Origin: Carya illinoinensis | Lineage: Eukaryota > Streptophyta > Magnoliopsida > Fagales > Juglandaceae | Direction of reading: 5' to 3' | NCBI RefSeq assembly: GCF_018687715.1 | Contig: NC_056755.1 | Location: forward strand, 25,746,501-25,810,500 | Length of the DNA stretch: 64,000 bases | In this document: piece after piece, positions 51,073 to 63,958 of the stretch | Position numbering within the stretch: the stretch's first letter is position 1 | Layout of the letters: the number at the start of each line of letters is the position of its first letter | Program-made: the position numbers and the translations under genes | Notes under the pieces: generated by a model | What the model was told of the DNA's origin: nothing | The model's input: the letters and a program-made list of their open reading frames with translations, nothing else | The model's database searches: none

Positions 51073-52504
51073 AACGCCTGAAACGAACCAGGAGTGTTAA
51101 TGAGGGATGGATGTGATGTGAGATTGCCCTTGAGAAAATGGTTTAAGAGGCTTTGGGCTGATTAGTTCCAATGCACATGCAGGTGCACCTACGTGGGATT
51201 GTATTCCATCTATTGAAATGTGTTGGATCAATTCTAATCCACTGATTCACTCTATGAATGATGAAAAACAACAATAAAAGTCATAAGGTCCGTATAAAAA
51301 AGGCGAGAATGAATTAATAAGAAAATTAAGCTCAAAACATCGTTTAGAGACGACTAATCACCTGTCAGTTTGTTAATGCCGTCAACTTAAAGTTAAAACC
51401 TTCACAATGGCAGGTTGTGGTCATGAAGGACATGTGGCACTTCTTGGGCTCGATGGAAACCGATGGTGGGGCTTATGTGGGCTGCGATTGGAAGAACGAA
51501 AGAAAAGGCGGGTTTGTTCGGGGCCAATCCGTCCATTTCTAGTAATGAGCTGGAAGGGTTAAGGTGGGAGGCATTTCATGAGATTTCACTTGAGAAAATA
51601 ACATAAAAGGCATGGGTTAGGGGCTGATTAGTTGCAATGCACATGGATGTGCACCAAGGCGGCGATTGGCGGGGACTTGGGTGTTGGAATGACATTCCTT
51701 CAACGGAAATGTCGTGGATCAATTCCAATCCACTAACTCACTCTTAGATTGATAAAGAGCAAGAATAGAAGTCGTAAGGTCCACATATATAAGCTAGGAA
51801 AGAATTAAAAAGGAAATTAACCTGAAAACACGGTTTAGAAATGACTATTGACTTGTGAGTTGATTAATGCCCTCAACTCAAGTTAGAAGCTCAACCATGG
51901 TGAGATGAGAACATGTGGGGCGTGTGGCACTTCTTTGGCTTGAGGGAAACCGTTTGTATGCTGAATGGGGGCTACAATTGGAACAGTGATAGAAAAGATA
52001 GGTTTATTCGAGTCAATTCGTTTAGTGCTAGAAATGAGCTGTAAGGCTTTAATCATGGACGCATTTGATGAGATTTCCCTTGAGAAAATGGTGTAAAGGG
52101 CGTTGGCTTTGGGCCGATTAGTTGCAATGCACATGGAGGTGCGCGCAGGTGGCGATTGGCTGTGACTTGTCTGTTCCATTGACATTCCTTTTGTCGAAAT
52201 GTGCTGGATCAAGTGTATTCTTCAAATTCACTCTATGAAGGATGAACAACAACAATTAAATTTGTAAGGCTCATCTAGAAAAGGTGAGACAGAATTAAAA
52301 GGTCAATTATGTTCAAAACAAGGTTTTGTGATGACTAATCACTTGTGAGTTGATTAATGCCCTCAACTTTATTCAGAAACCTAACAATGGTGGAATGAGA
52401 ACTTTAGGGCCGTGTGGCACATCCTAGGCTCGAGGAAAACCAATGGTTTGGCGTATGTGCGCAAGAATTCATGAAAAGACGGTTTTCTTCGAGCCAATTC
52501 GTCC
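51073..52504. repeat. HOR unit 36
   Basis: Copy of unit 32, with aataacat, ggaacag and cgtttagtg and no difference seen. Confidence 0.97.
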
Positions 52505-53936
52505 AACGCCTGAAACGAACCAGGAGTGTTAATGAGGGATGGATGTGATGTGAGATTGCCCTTGAGAAAATGGTTTAAGAGGCTTTGGGCTGATTAGTTC
52601 CAATGCACATGCAGGTGCACCTACGTGGGATTGTATTCCATCTATTGAAATGTGTTGGATCAATTCTAATCCACTGATTCACTCTATGAATGATGAAAAA
52701 CAACAATAAAAGTCATAAGGTCCGTATAAAAAAGGCGAGAATGAATTAATAAGAAAATTAAGCTCAAAACATCGTTTAGAGACGACTAATCACCTGTCAG
52801 TTTGTTAATGCCGTCAACTTAAAGTTAAAACCTTCACAATGGCAGGTTGTGGTCATGAAGGACATGTGGCACTTCTTGGGCTCGATGGAAACCGATGGTG
52901 GGGCTTATGTGGGCTGCGATTGGAAGAACGAAAGAAAAGGCGGGTTTGTTCGGGGCCAATCCGTCCATTTCTAGTAATGAGCTGGAAGGGTTAAGGTGGG
53001 AGGCATTTCATGAGATTTCACTTGAGAAAATAACATAAAAGGCATGGGTTAGGGGATGATTAGTTGCAATGCACATGGATGTGCACCAAGGCGGCGATTG
53101 GCGGGGACTTGGGTGTTGGAATGACATTCCTTCAACGGAAATGTCGTGGATCAATTCCAATCCACTAACTCACTCTTAGATTGATAAAGAGCAAGAATAG
53201 AAGTCGTAAGGTCCACATATATAAGCTAGGAAAGAATTAAAAAGGAAATTAACCTGAAAACACGGTTTAGAAATGACTATTGACTTGTGAGTTGATTAAT
53301 GCCCTCAACTCAAGTTAGAAGCTCAACCATGGTGAGATGAGAACATGTGGGGCGTGTGGCACTTCTTTGGCTTGAGGGAAACCGTTTGTATGCTGAATGG
53401 GGGCTACAATTGGAACAGTGATAGAAAAGATAGGTTTATTCGAGTCAATTCGTTCAGTGCTAGAAATGAGCTGTAAGGCTTTAATCATGGACGCATTTGA
53501 TGAGATTTCCCTTGAGAAAATGGTGTAAAGGGCGTTGGCTTTGGGGCGATTAGTTGCAATGCACATGGAGGTGCGCGCAGGTGGCGATTGGCTGTGACTT
53601 GTCTGTTCCATTGACATTCCTTTTGTCGAAATGTGCTGGATCAAGTGTATTCTTCAAATTCACTCTATGAAGGATGAACAACAACAATTAAATTTGTAAG
53701 GCTCATCTAGAAAAGGTGAGACAGAATTAAAAGGTCAATTATGTTCAAAACAAGGTTTTGTGATGACTAATCACTTGTGAGTTGATTAATGCCCTCAACT
53801 TTATTCAGAAACCTAACAATGGTGGAATGAGAACTTTAGGGCCGTGTGGCACATCCTAGGCTCGAGGAAAACCAATGGTTTGGCGTATGTGCGCAAGAAT
53901 TCATGAAAAGACGGTTTTCTTCGAGCCAATTCGTCC
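52505..53936. repeat. HOR unit 37
   Basis: Matches unit 33 through ggggatg (near 53052), then departs: ttggggcg near 53541, gaggtgcg near 53568 and caacaacaat. The end of the duplicated block therefore lies between 53056 and 53546. Confidence 0.97.
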
Positions 53937-55368
53937 AACGCCTGAAACGAACCAGGAGTGTTAATGAGGGATGGATGTGATGTGAGATTGCCCTTGAGAA
54001 AATGGTTTAAGAGGCTTTGGGCTGATTAGTTCCAATGCACATTGAGGTGCACCTACGTGGGATTGTATTCCATCTATTGAAATGTGTTGGATCAATTCTA
54101 ATCCACTGATTCACTCTATGAATGATGAAAAACAACAATAAAAGTCATAAGGTCCGTATAAAAAAGGCGAGAATGAATTAATAAGAAAATTAAGCTCAAA
54201 ACATCGTTTAGAGACGACTAATCACCTGTCAGTTTGTTAATGCCGTCAACTTAAAGTTAAAACCTTCACAATGGCAGGTTGTGGTCATGAAGGACATGTG
54301 GCACTTCTTGGGCTCGATGGAAACCGATGGTGGGGCTTATGTGGGCTGCGATTGGAAGAACGAAAGAAAAGGCGGGTTTGTTCGGGGCCAATCCGTCCAT
54401 TTCTAGTAATGAGCTGGAAGGGTTAAGGTGGGAGGCATTTCATGAGATTTCACTTGAGAAAATAATATAAAAGGCATGGGTTAGGGGCTGATTAGTTGCA
54501 ATGCACATGGATGTGCACCAAGGCGGCGATTGGCGGGGACTTGGGTGTTGGAATGACATTCCTTCAACGGAAATGTCGTGGATCAATTCCAGTCCACTAA
54601 CTCACTCTTAGATTGATAAAGAGCAAGAATAGAAGTCGTAAGGTCCACATATATAAGCTAGGAAAGAATTAAAAAGGAAATTAACCTGAAAACACGGTTT
54701 AGAAATGACTATTGACTTGTGAGTTGATTAATGCCCTCAACTCAAGTTAGAAGCTCAACCATGGTGAGATGAGAACATGTGGGGCGTGTGGCACTTCTTT
54801 GGCTTGAGGGAAACCGTTTGTATGCTGAATGGGGGCTACAATTGGAACAGTGATAGAAAAGATAGGTTTATTCGAGTCAATTCGTTCAGTGCTAGAAATG
54901 AGCTGTAAGGCTTTAATCATGGACGCATTTGATGAGATTTCCCTTGAGAAAATGGTGTAAAGGGCGTTGGCTTTGGGCCGATTAGTTGCAATGCACATGG
55001 AGGTGCGCGCAGGTGGCGATTGGCTGTGACTTGTCTGTTCCATTGACATTCCTTTTGTCGAAATGTGCTGGATCAAGTGTATTCTTCAAATTCACTCTAT
55101 GAAGGATGAACAACAACAATTAAATTTGTAAGGCTCATCTAGAAAAGGTGAGACAGAATTAAAAGGTCAATTATGTTCAAAACAAGGTTTTGTGATGACT
55201 AATCACTTGTGAGTTGATTAATGCCCTCAACTTTATTCAGAAACCTAACAATGGTGGAATGAGAACTTTAGGGCCGTGTGGCACATCCTAGGCTCGAGGA
55301 AAACCAATGGTTTGGCGTATGTGCGCAAGAATTCATGAAAAGACGGTTTTCTTCGAGCCAATTCGTCC
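53937..55368. repeat. HOR unit 38
   Basis: Regular trimer with cattgagg, ccagtcc and ggaacag. Confidence 0.97.
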
Positions 55369-56800
55369 AACGCCTGAAACGAACCAGGAGTGTTAATGAG
55401 GGATGGATGTGATGTGAGATTGCCCTTGAGAAAATGGTTTAAGAGGCTTTGGGCTGATTAGTTCCAATGCACATTGAGGTGCACCTACGTGGGATTGTAT
55501 TCCATCTATTGAAATGTGTTGGATCAATTCTAATCCACTGATTCACTCTATGAATGATGAAAAACAACAATAAAAGTCATAAGGTCCGTATAAAAAAGGC
55601 GAGAATGAATTAATAAGAAAATTAAGCTCAAAACATCGTTTAGAGACGACTAATCACCTGTCAGTTTGTTAATGCCGTCAACTTAAAGTTAAAACCTTCA
55701 CAATGGCAGGTTGTGGTCATGAAGGACATGTGGCACTTCTTGGGCTCGATGGAAACCGATGGTGGGGCTTATGTGGGCTGCGATTGGAAGAACGAAAGAA
55801 AAGGCGGGTTTGTTCGGGGCCAATCCGTCCATTTCTAGTAATGAGCTGGAAGGGTTAAGGTGGGAGGCATTTCATGAGATTTCACTTGAGAAAATAATAT
55901 AAAAGGCATGGGTTAGGGGCTGATTAGTTGCAATGCACATGGATGTGCACCAAGGCGGCGATTGGCGGGGACTTGGGTGTTGGAATGACATTCCTTCAAC
56001 GGAAATGTCGTGGATCAATTCCAGGCCACTAACTCACTCTTAGATTGATAAAGAGCAAGAATAGAAGTCGTAAGGTCCACATATATAAGCTAGGAAAGAA
56101 TTAAAAAGGAAATTAACCTGAAAACACGGTTTAGAAATGACTATTGACTTGTGAGTTGATTAATGCCCTCAACTCAAGTTAGAAGCTCAACCATGGTGAG
56201 ATGAGAACATGTGGGGTGTGTGGCACTTCTTTGGCTTGAGGGAAACCGTTTGTATGCTGAATGGGGGCTACAATTGGAACAGTGATAGAAAAGATAGGTT
56301 TATTCGAGTCAATTCGTTCAGTGCTAGAAATGAGCTGTAAGGCTTTAATCATGGACGCATTTGATGAGATTTCCCTTGAGAAAATGGTGTAAAGGGCGTT
56401 GGCTTTGGGCCGATTAGTTGCGATGCACATGGAGGTGCGCGCAGGTGGCGATTGGCTGTGACTTGTCTGTTCCATTGACATTCCTTTTGTCGAAATGTGC
56501 TGGATCAAGTGTATTCTTCAAATTCACTCTATGAAGGATGAACAACAACAATTAAATTTGTAAGGCTCATCTAGAAAAGGTGAGACAGAATTAAAAGGTC
56601 AATTATGTTCAAAACAAGGTTTTGTGATGACTAATCACTTGTGAGTTGATTAATGCCCTCAACTTTATTCAGAAACCTAACAATGGTGGAATGAGAACTT
56701 TAGGGCCGTGTGGCACATCCTAGGCTCGAGGAAAACCAATGGTTTGGCGTATGTGCGCAAGAATTCATGAAAAGACGGTTTTCTTCGAGCCAATTCGTCC
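55369..56800. repeat. HOR unit 39
   Basis: Regular trimer with cattgagg, the private ccaggcc near 56022 and ggggtgtg near 56213 (A to T in the open frame), ggaacag, and gcgatgcac near 56420 shared with unit 40. Confidence 0.97.
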
Positions 56801-58232
56801 AACGCCTGAAACGAACCAGGAGTGTTAATGAGGGATGGATGTGATGTGAGATTGCCCTTGAGAAAATGGTTTAAGAGGCTTTGGGCTGATTAGTTCCAAT
56901 GCACATGCAGGTGCACCTACGTGGGATTGTATTCCATCTATTGAAATGTGTTGGATCAATTCTAATCCACTGATTCACTCTATGAATGATGAAAAACAAC
57001 AATAAAAGTCATAAGGTCCGTATAAAAAAGGCGAGAATGAATTAATAAGAAAATTAAGCTCAAAACATCGTTTAGAGACGACTAATCACCTGTCAGTTTG
57101 TTAATGCCGTCAACTTAAAGTTAAAACCTTCACAATGGCAGGTTGTGGTCATGAAGGACATGTGGCACTTCTTGGGCTCGATGGAAACCGATGGTGGGGC
57201 TTATGTGGGCTGCGATTGGAAGAACGAAAGAAAAGGCGGGTTTGTTCGGGGCCAATCCGTCCATTTCTAGTAATGAGCTGGAAGCGTTAAGGTGGGAGGC
57301 ATTTCATGAGATTTCACTTGAGAAAATAACATAAAAGGCATGGGTTAGGGGCTGATTAGTTGCAATGCACATGGATGTGCACCAAGGCGGCGATTGGCGG
57401 GGACTTGGGTGTTGGAATGACATTCCTTCAACGGAAATGTCGTGGATCAATTCCAATCCACTAACTCACTCTTAGATTGATAAAGAGCAAGAATAGAAGT
57501 CGTAAGGTCCACATATATAAGCTAGGAAAGAATTAAAAAGGAAATTAACCTGAAAACACGGTTTAGAAATGACTATTGACTTGTGAGTTGATTAATGCCC
57601 TCAACTCAAGTTAGAAGCTCAACCATGGTGAGATGAGAACATGTGGGGCGTGTGGCACTTCTTTGGCTTGAGGGAAACCGTTTGTATGCTGAATGGGGGC
57701 TACAATTGGAACAGTGATAGAAAAGATAGGTTTATTCGAGTCAATTCGTTCAGTGCTAGAAATGAGCTGTAAGGCTTTAATCATGGACGCATTTGATGAG
57801 ATTTCCCTTGAGAAAATGGTGTAAAGGGCGTTGGCTTTGGGCCGATTAGTTGCGATGCACATGGAGGTGCGCGCAGGTGGCGATTGGCTGTGACTTGTCT
57901 GTTCCATTGACATTCCTTTTGTCGAAATGTGCTGGATCAAGTGTATTCTTCAAATTCACTCTATGAAGGATGAACAACAACAATTAAATTTGTAAGGCTC
58001 ATCTAGAAAAGGTGAGACAGAATTAAAAGGTCAATTATGTTCAAAACAAGGTTTTGTGATGACTAATCACTTGTGAGTTGATTAATGCCCTCAACTTTAT
58101 TCAGAAACCTAACAATGGTGGAATGAGAACTTTAGGGCCGTGTGGCACATCCTAGGCTCGAGGAAAACCAATGGTTTGGCGTATGTGCGCAAGAATTCAT
58201 GAAAAGACGGTTTTCTTCGAGCCAATTCGTCC
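56801..58232. repeat. HOR unit 40
   Basis: Regular trimer with gaagcgtt near 57281, aataacat, ccaatcc, ggaacag and gcgatgcac near 57852. Combines markers of unit 39 (C) and unit 41 (A/B). Confidence 0.97.
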
Positions 58233-59664
58233 AACGCCTGAAACGAACCAGGAGTGTTAATGAGGGATGGATGTGATGTGAGATTGCCCTTGAGAAAATG
58301 GTTTAAGAGGCTTTGGGCTGATTAGTTCCAATGCACATGCAGGTGCACCTACGTGGGATTGTATTCCATCTATTGAAATGTGTTGGATCAATTCTAATCC
58401 ACTGATTCACTCTATGAATGATGAAAAACAACAATAAAAGTCATAAGGTCCGTATAAAAAAGGCGAGAATGAATTAATAAGAAAATTAAGCTCAAAACAT
58501 CGTTTAGAGACGACTAATCACCTGTCAGTTTGTTAATGCCGTCAACTTAAAGTTAAAACCTTCACAATGGCAGGTTGTGGTCATGAAGGACATGTGGCAC
58601 TTCTTGGGCTCGATGGAAACCGATGGTGGGGCTTATGTGGGCTGCGATTGGAAGAACGAAAGAAAAGGCGGGTTTGTTCGGGGCCAATCCGTCCATTTCT
58701 AGTAATGAGCTGGAAGCGTTAAGGTGGGAGGCATTTCATGAGATTTCACTTGAGAAAATAACATAAAAGGCATGGGTTAGGGGCTGATTAGTTGCAATGC
58801 ACATGGATGTGCACCAAGGCGGCGATTGGCGGGGACTTGGGTGTTGGAATGACATTCCTTCAACGGAAATGTCGTGGATCAATTCCAATCCACTAACTCA
58901 CTCTTAGATTGATAAAGAGCAAGAATAGAAGTCGTAAGGTCCACATATATAAGCTAGGAAAGAATTAAAAAGGAAATTAACCTGAAAACACGGTTTAGAA
59001 ATGACTATTGACTTGTGAGTTGATTAATGCCCTCAACTCAAGTTAGAAGCTCAACCATGGTGAGATGAGAACATGTGGGGCGTGTGGCACTTCTTTGGCT
59101 TGAGGGAAACCGTTTGTATGCTGAATGGGGGCTACAATTGGAACAGTGATAGAAAAGATAGGTTTATTCGAGTCAATTCGTTCAGTGCTAGAAATGAGCT
59201 GTAAGGCTTTAATCATGGACGCATTTGATGAGATTTCCCTTGAGAAAATGGTGTAAAGGGCGTTGGCTTTGGGCCGATTAGTTGCAATGCACATGGAGGT
59301 GCGCGCAGGTGGCGATTGGCTGTGACTTGTCTGTTCCATTGACATTCCTTTTGTCGAAATGTGCTGGATCAAGTGTATTCTTCAAATTCACTCTATGAAG
59401 GATGAACAACAACAATTAAATTTGTAAGGCTCATCTAGAAAAGGTGAGACAGAATTAAAAGGTCAATTATGTTCAAAACAAGGTTTTGTGATGACTAATC
59501 ACTTGTGAGTTGATTAATGCCCTCAACTTTATTCAGAAACCTAACAATGGTGGAATGAGAACTTTAGGGCCGTGTGGCACATCCTAGGCTCGAGGAAAAC
59601 CAATGGTTTGGCGTATGTGCGCAAGAATTCATGAAAAGACGGTTTTCTTCGAGCCAATTCGTCC
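58233..59664. repeat. HOR unit 41
   Basis: Regular trimer with gaagcgtt near 58713, aataacat, ccaatcc and ggaacag. Confidence 0.97.
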
Positions 59665-61094
59665 AACGCCTGAAACGAACCAGGAGTGTTAATGAGGGAT
59701 GGATGTGATGTGAGATTGCCCTTGAGAAAATGGTTTAAGAGGCTTTGGGCTGATTAGTTCCAATGCACATTGAGGTGCACCTACGTGGGATTGTATTCCA
59801 TCTATTGAAATGTGTTGGATCAATTCTAATCCACTGATTCACTCTATGAATGATGAAAAACAACAATAAAAGTCATAAGGTCCGTATAAAAAAGGCGAGA
59901 ATGAATTAATAAGAAAATTAAGCTCAAAACATCGTTTAGAGACGACTAATCACCTGTCAGTTTGTTAATGCCGTCAACTTAAAGTTAAAACCTTCACAAT
60001 GGCAGGTTGTGGTCATGAAGGACATGTGGCACTTCTTGGGCTCGATGGAAACCGATGGTGGGGCTTATGTGGGCTGCGATTGGAAGAACGAAAGAAAAGG
60101 CGGGTTTGTTCGGGGCCAATCCGTCCATTTCTAGTAATGAGCTGGAAGGGTTAAGGTGGGAGGCATTTCATGAGATTTCACTTGAGAAAATAACATAAAA
60201 GGCATGGGTTAGGGGATGATTAGTTGCAATGCACATGGATGTGCACCAAGGCGGCGATTGGCGGGGACTTGGGTGTTGGAATGACATTCCTTCAACGGAA
60301 ATGTCGTGGATCAATTCCAATCCACTAACTCACTCTTAGATTGATAAAGAGCAAGAATAGAAGTCGTAAGGTCCACATATAAGCTAGGAAAGAATTAAAA
60401 AGGAAATTAACCTGAAAACACGGTTTAGAAATGACTATTGACTTGTGAGTTGATTAATGCCCTCAACTCAAGTTAGAAGCTCAACCATGGTGAGATGAGA
60501 ACATGTGGGGCGTGTGGCACTTCTTTGGCTTGAGGGAAACCGTTTGTATGCTGAATGGGGGCTACAATTGGAACAGTGATAGAAAAGATAGGTTTATTCG
60601 AGTCAATTCGTTCAGTGCTAGAAATGAGCTGTAAGGCTTTAATCATGGACGCATTTGATGAGATTTCCCTTGAGAAAATGGTGTAAAGGGCGTTGGCTTT
60701 GGGGCGATTAGTTGCAATGCACATGGAGGTGCGCGCAGGTGGCGATTGGCTGTGACTTGTCTGTTCCATTGACATTCCTTTTGTCGAAATGTGCTGGATC
60801 AAGTGTATTCTTCAAATTCACTCTATGAAGGATGAACAACAACAATTAAATTTGTAAGGCTCATCTAGAAAAGGTGAGACAGAATTAAACGGTCAATTAT
60901 GTTCAAAACAAGGTTTTGTGATGACTAATCACTTGTGAGTTGATTAATGCCCTCAACTTTATTCAGAAACCTAACAATGGTGGAATGAGAACTTTAGGGC
61001 CGTGTGGCACATCCTAGGCTCGAGGAAAACCAATGGTTTGGTGTATGTGCGCAAGAATTCATGAAAAGACGGTTTTCTTCGAGCCAATTCGTCC
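59665..61094. repeat. HOR unit 42
   Basis: 1430 bp: one ta/at dinucleotide is missing near 60378. Carries cattgagg, aataacat, ggggatg, ggaacag and ttggggcg, the same B/C marker set as unit 37. Private changes: attaaacgg near 60885 and ggtgtatg near 61040. Confidence 0.97.
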
Positions 61095-62526
61095 AACGCC
61101 TGAAACGAACCAGGAGTGTTAATGAGGGATGGATGTGATGTGAGATTGCCCTTGAGAAAATGGTTTAAGAGGCTTTGGGCTGATTAGTTCCAATGCACAT
61201 TGAGGTGCACCTACGTGGGATTGTATTCCATCTATTGAAATGTGTTGGATCAATTCTAATCCACTGATTCACTCTATGAATGATGAAAAACAACAATAAA
61301 AGTCATAAGGTCCGTATAAAAAAGGCGAGAATGAATTAATAAGAAAATTAAGCTCAAAACATCGTTTAGAGACGACTAATCACCTGTCAGTTTGTTAATG
61401 CCGTCAACTTAAAGTTAAAACCTTCACAATGGCAGGTTGTGGTCATGAAGGACATGTGGCACTTCTTGGGCTCGATGGAAACCGATGGTGGGGCTTATGT
61501 GGGCTGCGATTGGAAGAATGAAAGAAAAGGCGGGTTTGTTCGGGGCCAATCCGTCCATTTCTAGTAATGAGCTGGAAGGGTTAAGGTGGGAGGCATTTCA
61601 TGAGATTTCACTTGAGAAAATAATATAAAAGGCATGGGTTAGGGGCTGATTAGTTGCAATGCACATGGATGTGCACCAAGGCGGCGATTGGCGGGGACTT
61701 GGGTGTTGGAATGACATTCCTTCAACGGAAATGTCGTGGATCAATTCCAGTCCACTAACTCACTCTTAGATTGATAAAGAGCAAGAATAGAAGTCGTAAG
61801 GTCCACATATATAAGCTAGGAAAGAATTAAAAAGGAAATTACCCTGAAAACACGGTTTAGAAATGACTATTGACTTGTGAGTTGATTAATGCCCTCAACT
61901 CAAGTTAGAAGCTCAACCATGGTGAGATGAGAACATGTGGGGCGTGTGGCACTTCTTTGGCTTGAGGGAAACCGTTTGTATGCTGAATGGGGGCTACAAT
62001 TGGAACAGTGATAGAAAAGATAGGTTTATTCGAGTCAATTCGTTCAGTGCTAGAAATGAGCTGTAAGGCTTTAATCATGGACGCATTTGATGAGATTTCC
62101 CTTGAGAAAATGGTGTAAAGGGCGTTGGCTTTGGGCCGATTAGTTGCAATGCACATGGAGGTGCGCGCAGGTGGCGATTGGCTGTGACTTGTCTGTTCCA
62201 TTGACATTCCTTTTGTCGAAATGTGCTGGATCAAGTGTATTCTTCAAATTCACTCTATGAAGGATGAACAACAACAATTAAATTTGTAAGGCTCATCTAG
62301 AAAAGGTGAGACAGAATTAAAAGGTCAATTATGTTCAAAACAAGGTTTTGTGATGACTAATCACTTGTGAGTTGATTAATGCCCTCAACTTTATTCAGAA
62401 ACCTAACAATGGTGGAATGAGAACTTTAGGGCCGTGTGGCACATCCTAGGCTCGAGGAAAACCAATGGTTTGGCGTATGTGCGCAAGAATTCATGAAAAG
62501 ACGGTTTTCTTCGAGCCAATTCGTCC
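61095..62526. repeat. HOR unit 43
   Basis: Regular trimer with cattgagg, ccagtcc and ggaacag. Private changes: agaatgaaag near 61516 and attaccctg near 61838. Confidence 0.97.
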
Positions 62527-63958
62527 AACGCCTGAAACGAACCAGGAGTGTTAATGAGGGATGGATGTGATGTGAGATTGCCCTTGAGAAAATGGTTTAA
62601 GAGGCTTTGGGCTGATTAGTTCCAATGCACATGCAGGTGCACCTACGTGGGATTGTATTCCATCTATTGAAATGTGTTGGATCAATTCTAATCCACTGAT
62701 TCACTCTATGAATGATGAAAAACAACAATAAAAGTCATAAGGTCCGTATAAAAAAGGCGAGAATGAATTAATAAGAAAATTAAGCTCAAAACATCGTTTA
62801 GAGACGACTAATCACCTGTCAGTTTGTTAATGCCGTCAACTTAAAGTTAAAACCTTCACAATGCCAGGTTGTGGTCATGAAGGACATGTGGCACTTCTTG
62901 GGCTCGATGGAAACCGATGGTGGGGCTTATGTGGGCTGCGATTGGAAGAACGAAAGAAAAGGCGGGTTTGTTCGGTGCCAATCCGTCCATTTCTAGTAAT
63001 GAGCTGGAAGGGTTAAGGTGGGAGGCATTTCATGAGATTTCACTTGAGAAAATAATATAAAAGGCATGGGTTAGGGGCTGATTAGTTGCAATGCACATGG
63101 ATGTGCACCAAGGCGGCGATTGGCGGGGACTTGGGTGTTGGATTGACATTCCTTCAACGGAAATGTCGTGGATCAATTCCAGTCCACTAACTCACTCTTA
63201 GATTGATAAAGAGCAAGAATAGAAGTCGTAAGGTCCACATATATAAGCTAGGAAAGAATTAAAAAGGAAATTAACCTGAAAACACGGTTTAGAAATGACT
63301 ATTGACTTGTGAGTTGATTAATGCCCTCAACTCAAGTTAGAAGCTCAACCATGGTGAGATGAGAACATGTGGGGCGTGTGGCACTTCTTTGGCTTGAGGG
63401 AAACCGTTTGTATGCTGAATGGGGGCTACAATTGGAACAGTGATAGAAAAGATAGGTTTATTCGAGTCAATTCGTTCAGTGCTAGAAATGAGCTGTAAGG
63501 CTTTAATCATGGACGCATTTGATGAGATTTCCCTTGAGAAAATGGTGTAAAGGGCGTTGGCTTTGGGCCGATTAGTTGCAATGCACATGGAGGTGCGCGC
63601 AGGTGGCGATTGGCTGTGACTTGTCTGTTCCATTGACATTCCTTTTGTCGAAATGTGCTGGATCAAGTGTATTCTTCAAATTCACTCTATGAAGGATGAA
63701 CAACAACAATTAAATTTGTAAGGCTCATCTAGAAAAGGTGAGACAGAATTAAAAGGTCAATTATGTTCAAAACAAGGTTTTGTGATGACTAATCACTTGT
63801 GAGTTGATTAATGCCCTCAACTTTATTCAGAAACCTAACAATGGTGGAATGAGAACTTTAGGGCCGTGTGGCACATCCTAGGCTCGAGGAAAACCAATGG
63901 TTTGGCGTATGTGCGCAAGAATTCATGAAAAGACGGTTTTCTTCGAGCCAATTCGTCC
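62527..63958. repeat. HOR unit 44
   Basis: Regular trimer with ccagtcc and ggaacag. Private changes: atgccagg near 62862, ttcggtgcc near 62973 and ggattgac near 63141. Confidence 0.97.

Larger units (their letters stand above)
47568..53295. repeat. Four-unit superblock, copy 2 (5728 bp)
   Basis: Every diagnostic variant of copy 1 recurs here at +5728 bp and in the same order. I saw no difference between the copies. The right limit lies between 53056 and 53546. The duplication is either very recent or an assembly artefact. Confidence 0.85.

Noticed and set aside
811..63666. Tandem array of real 109-aa genes.
   Set aside because: Period equals the satellite HOR, the peptide has no recognisable domain, replacements are as visible as silent changes, and no promoter or ribosome-binding context stands out.
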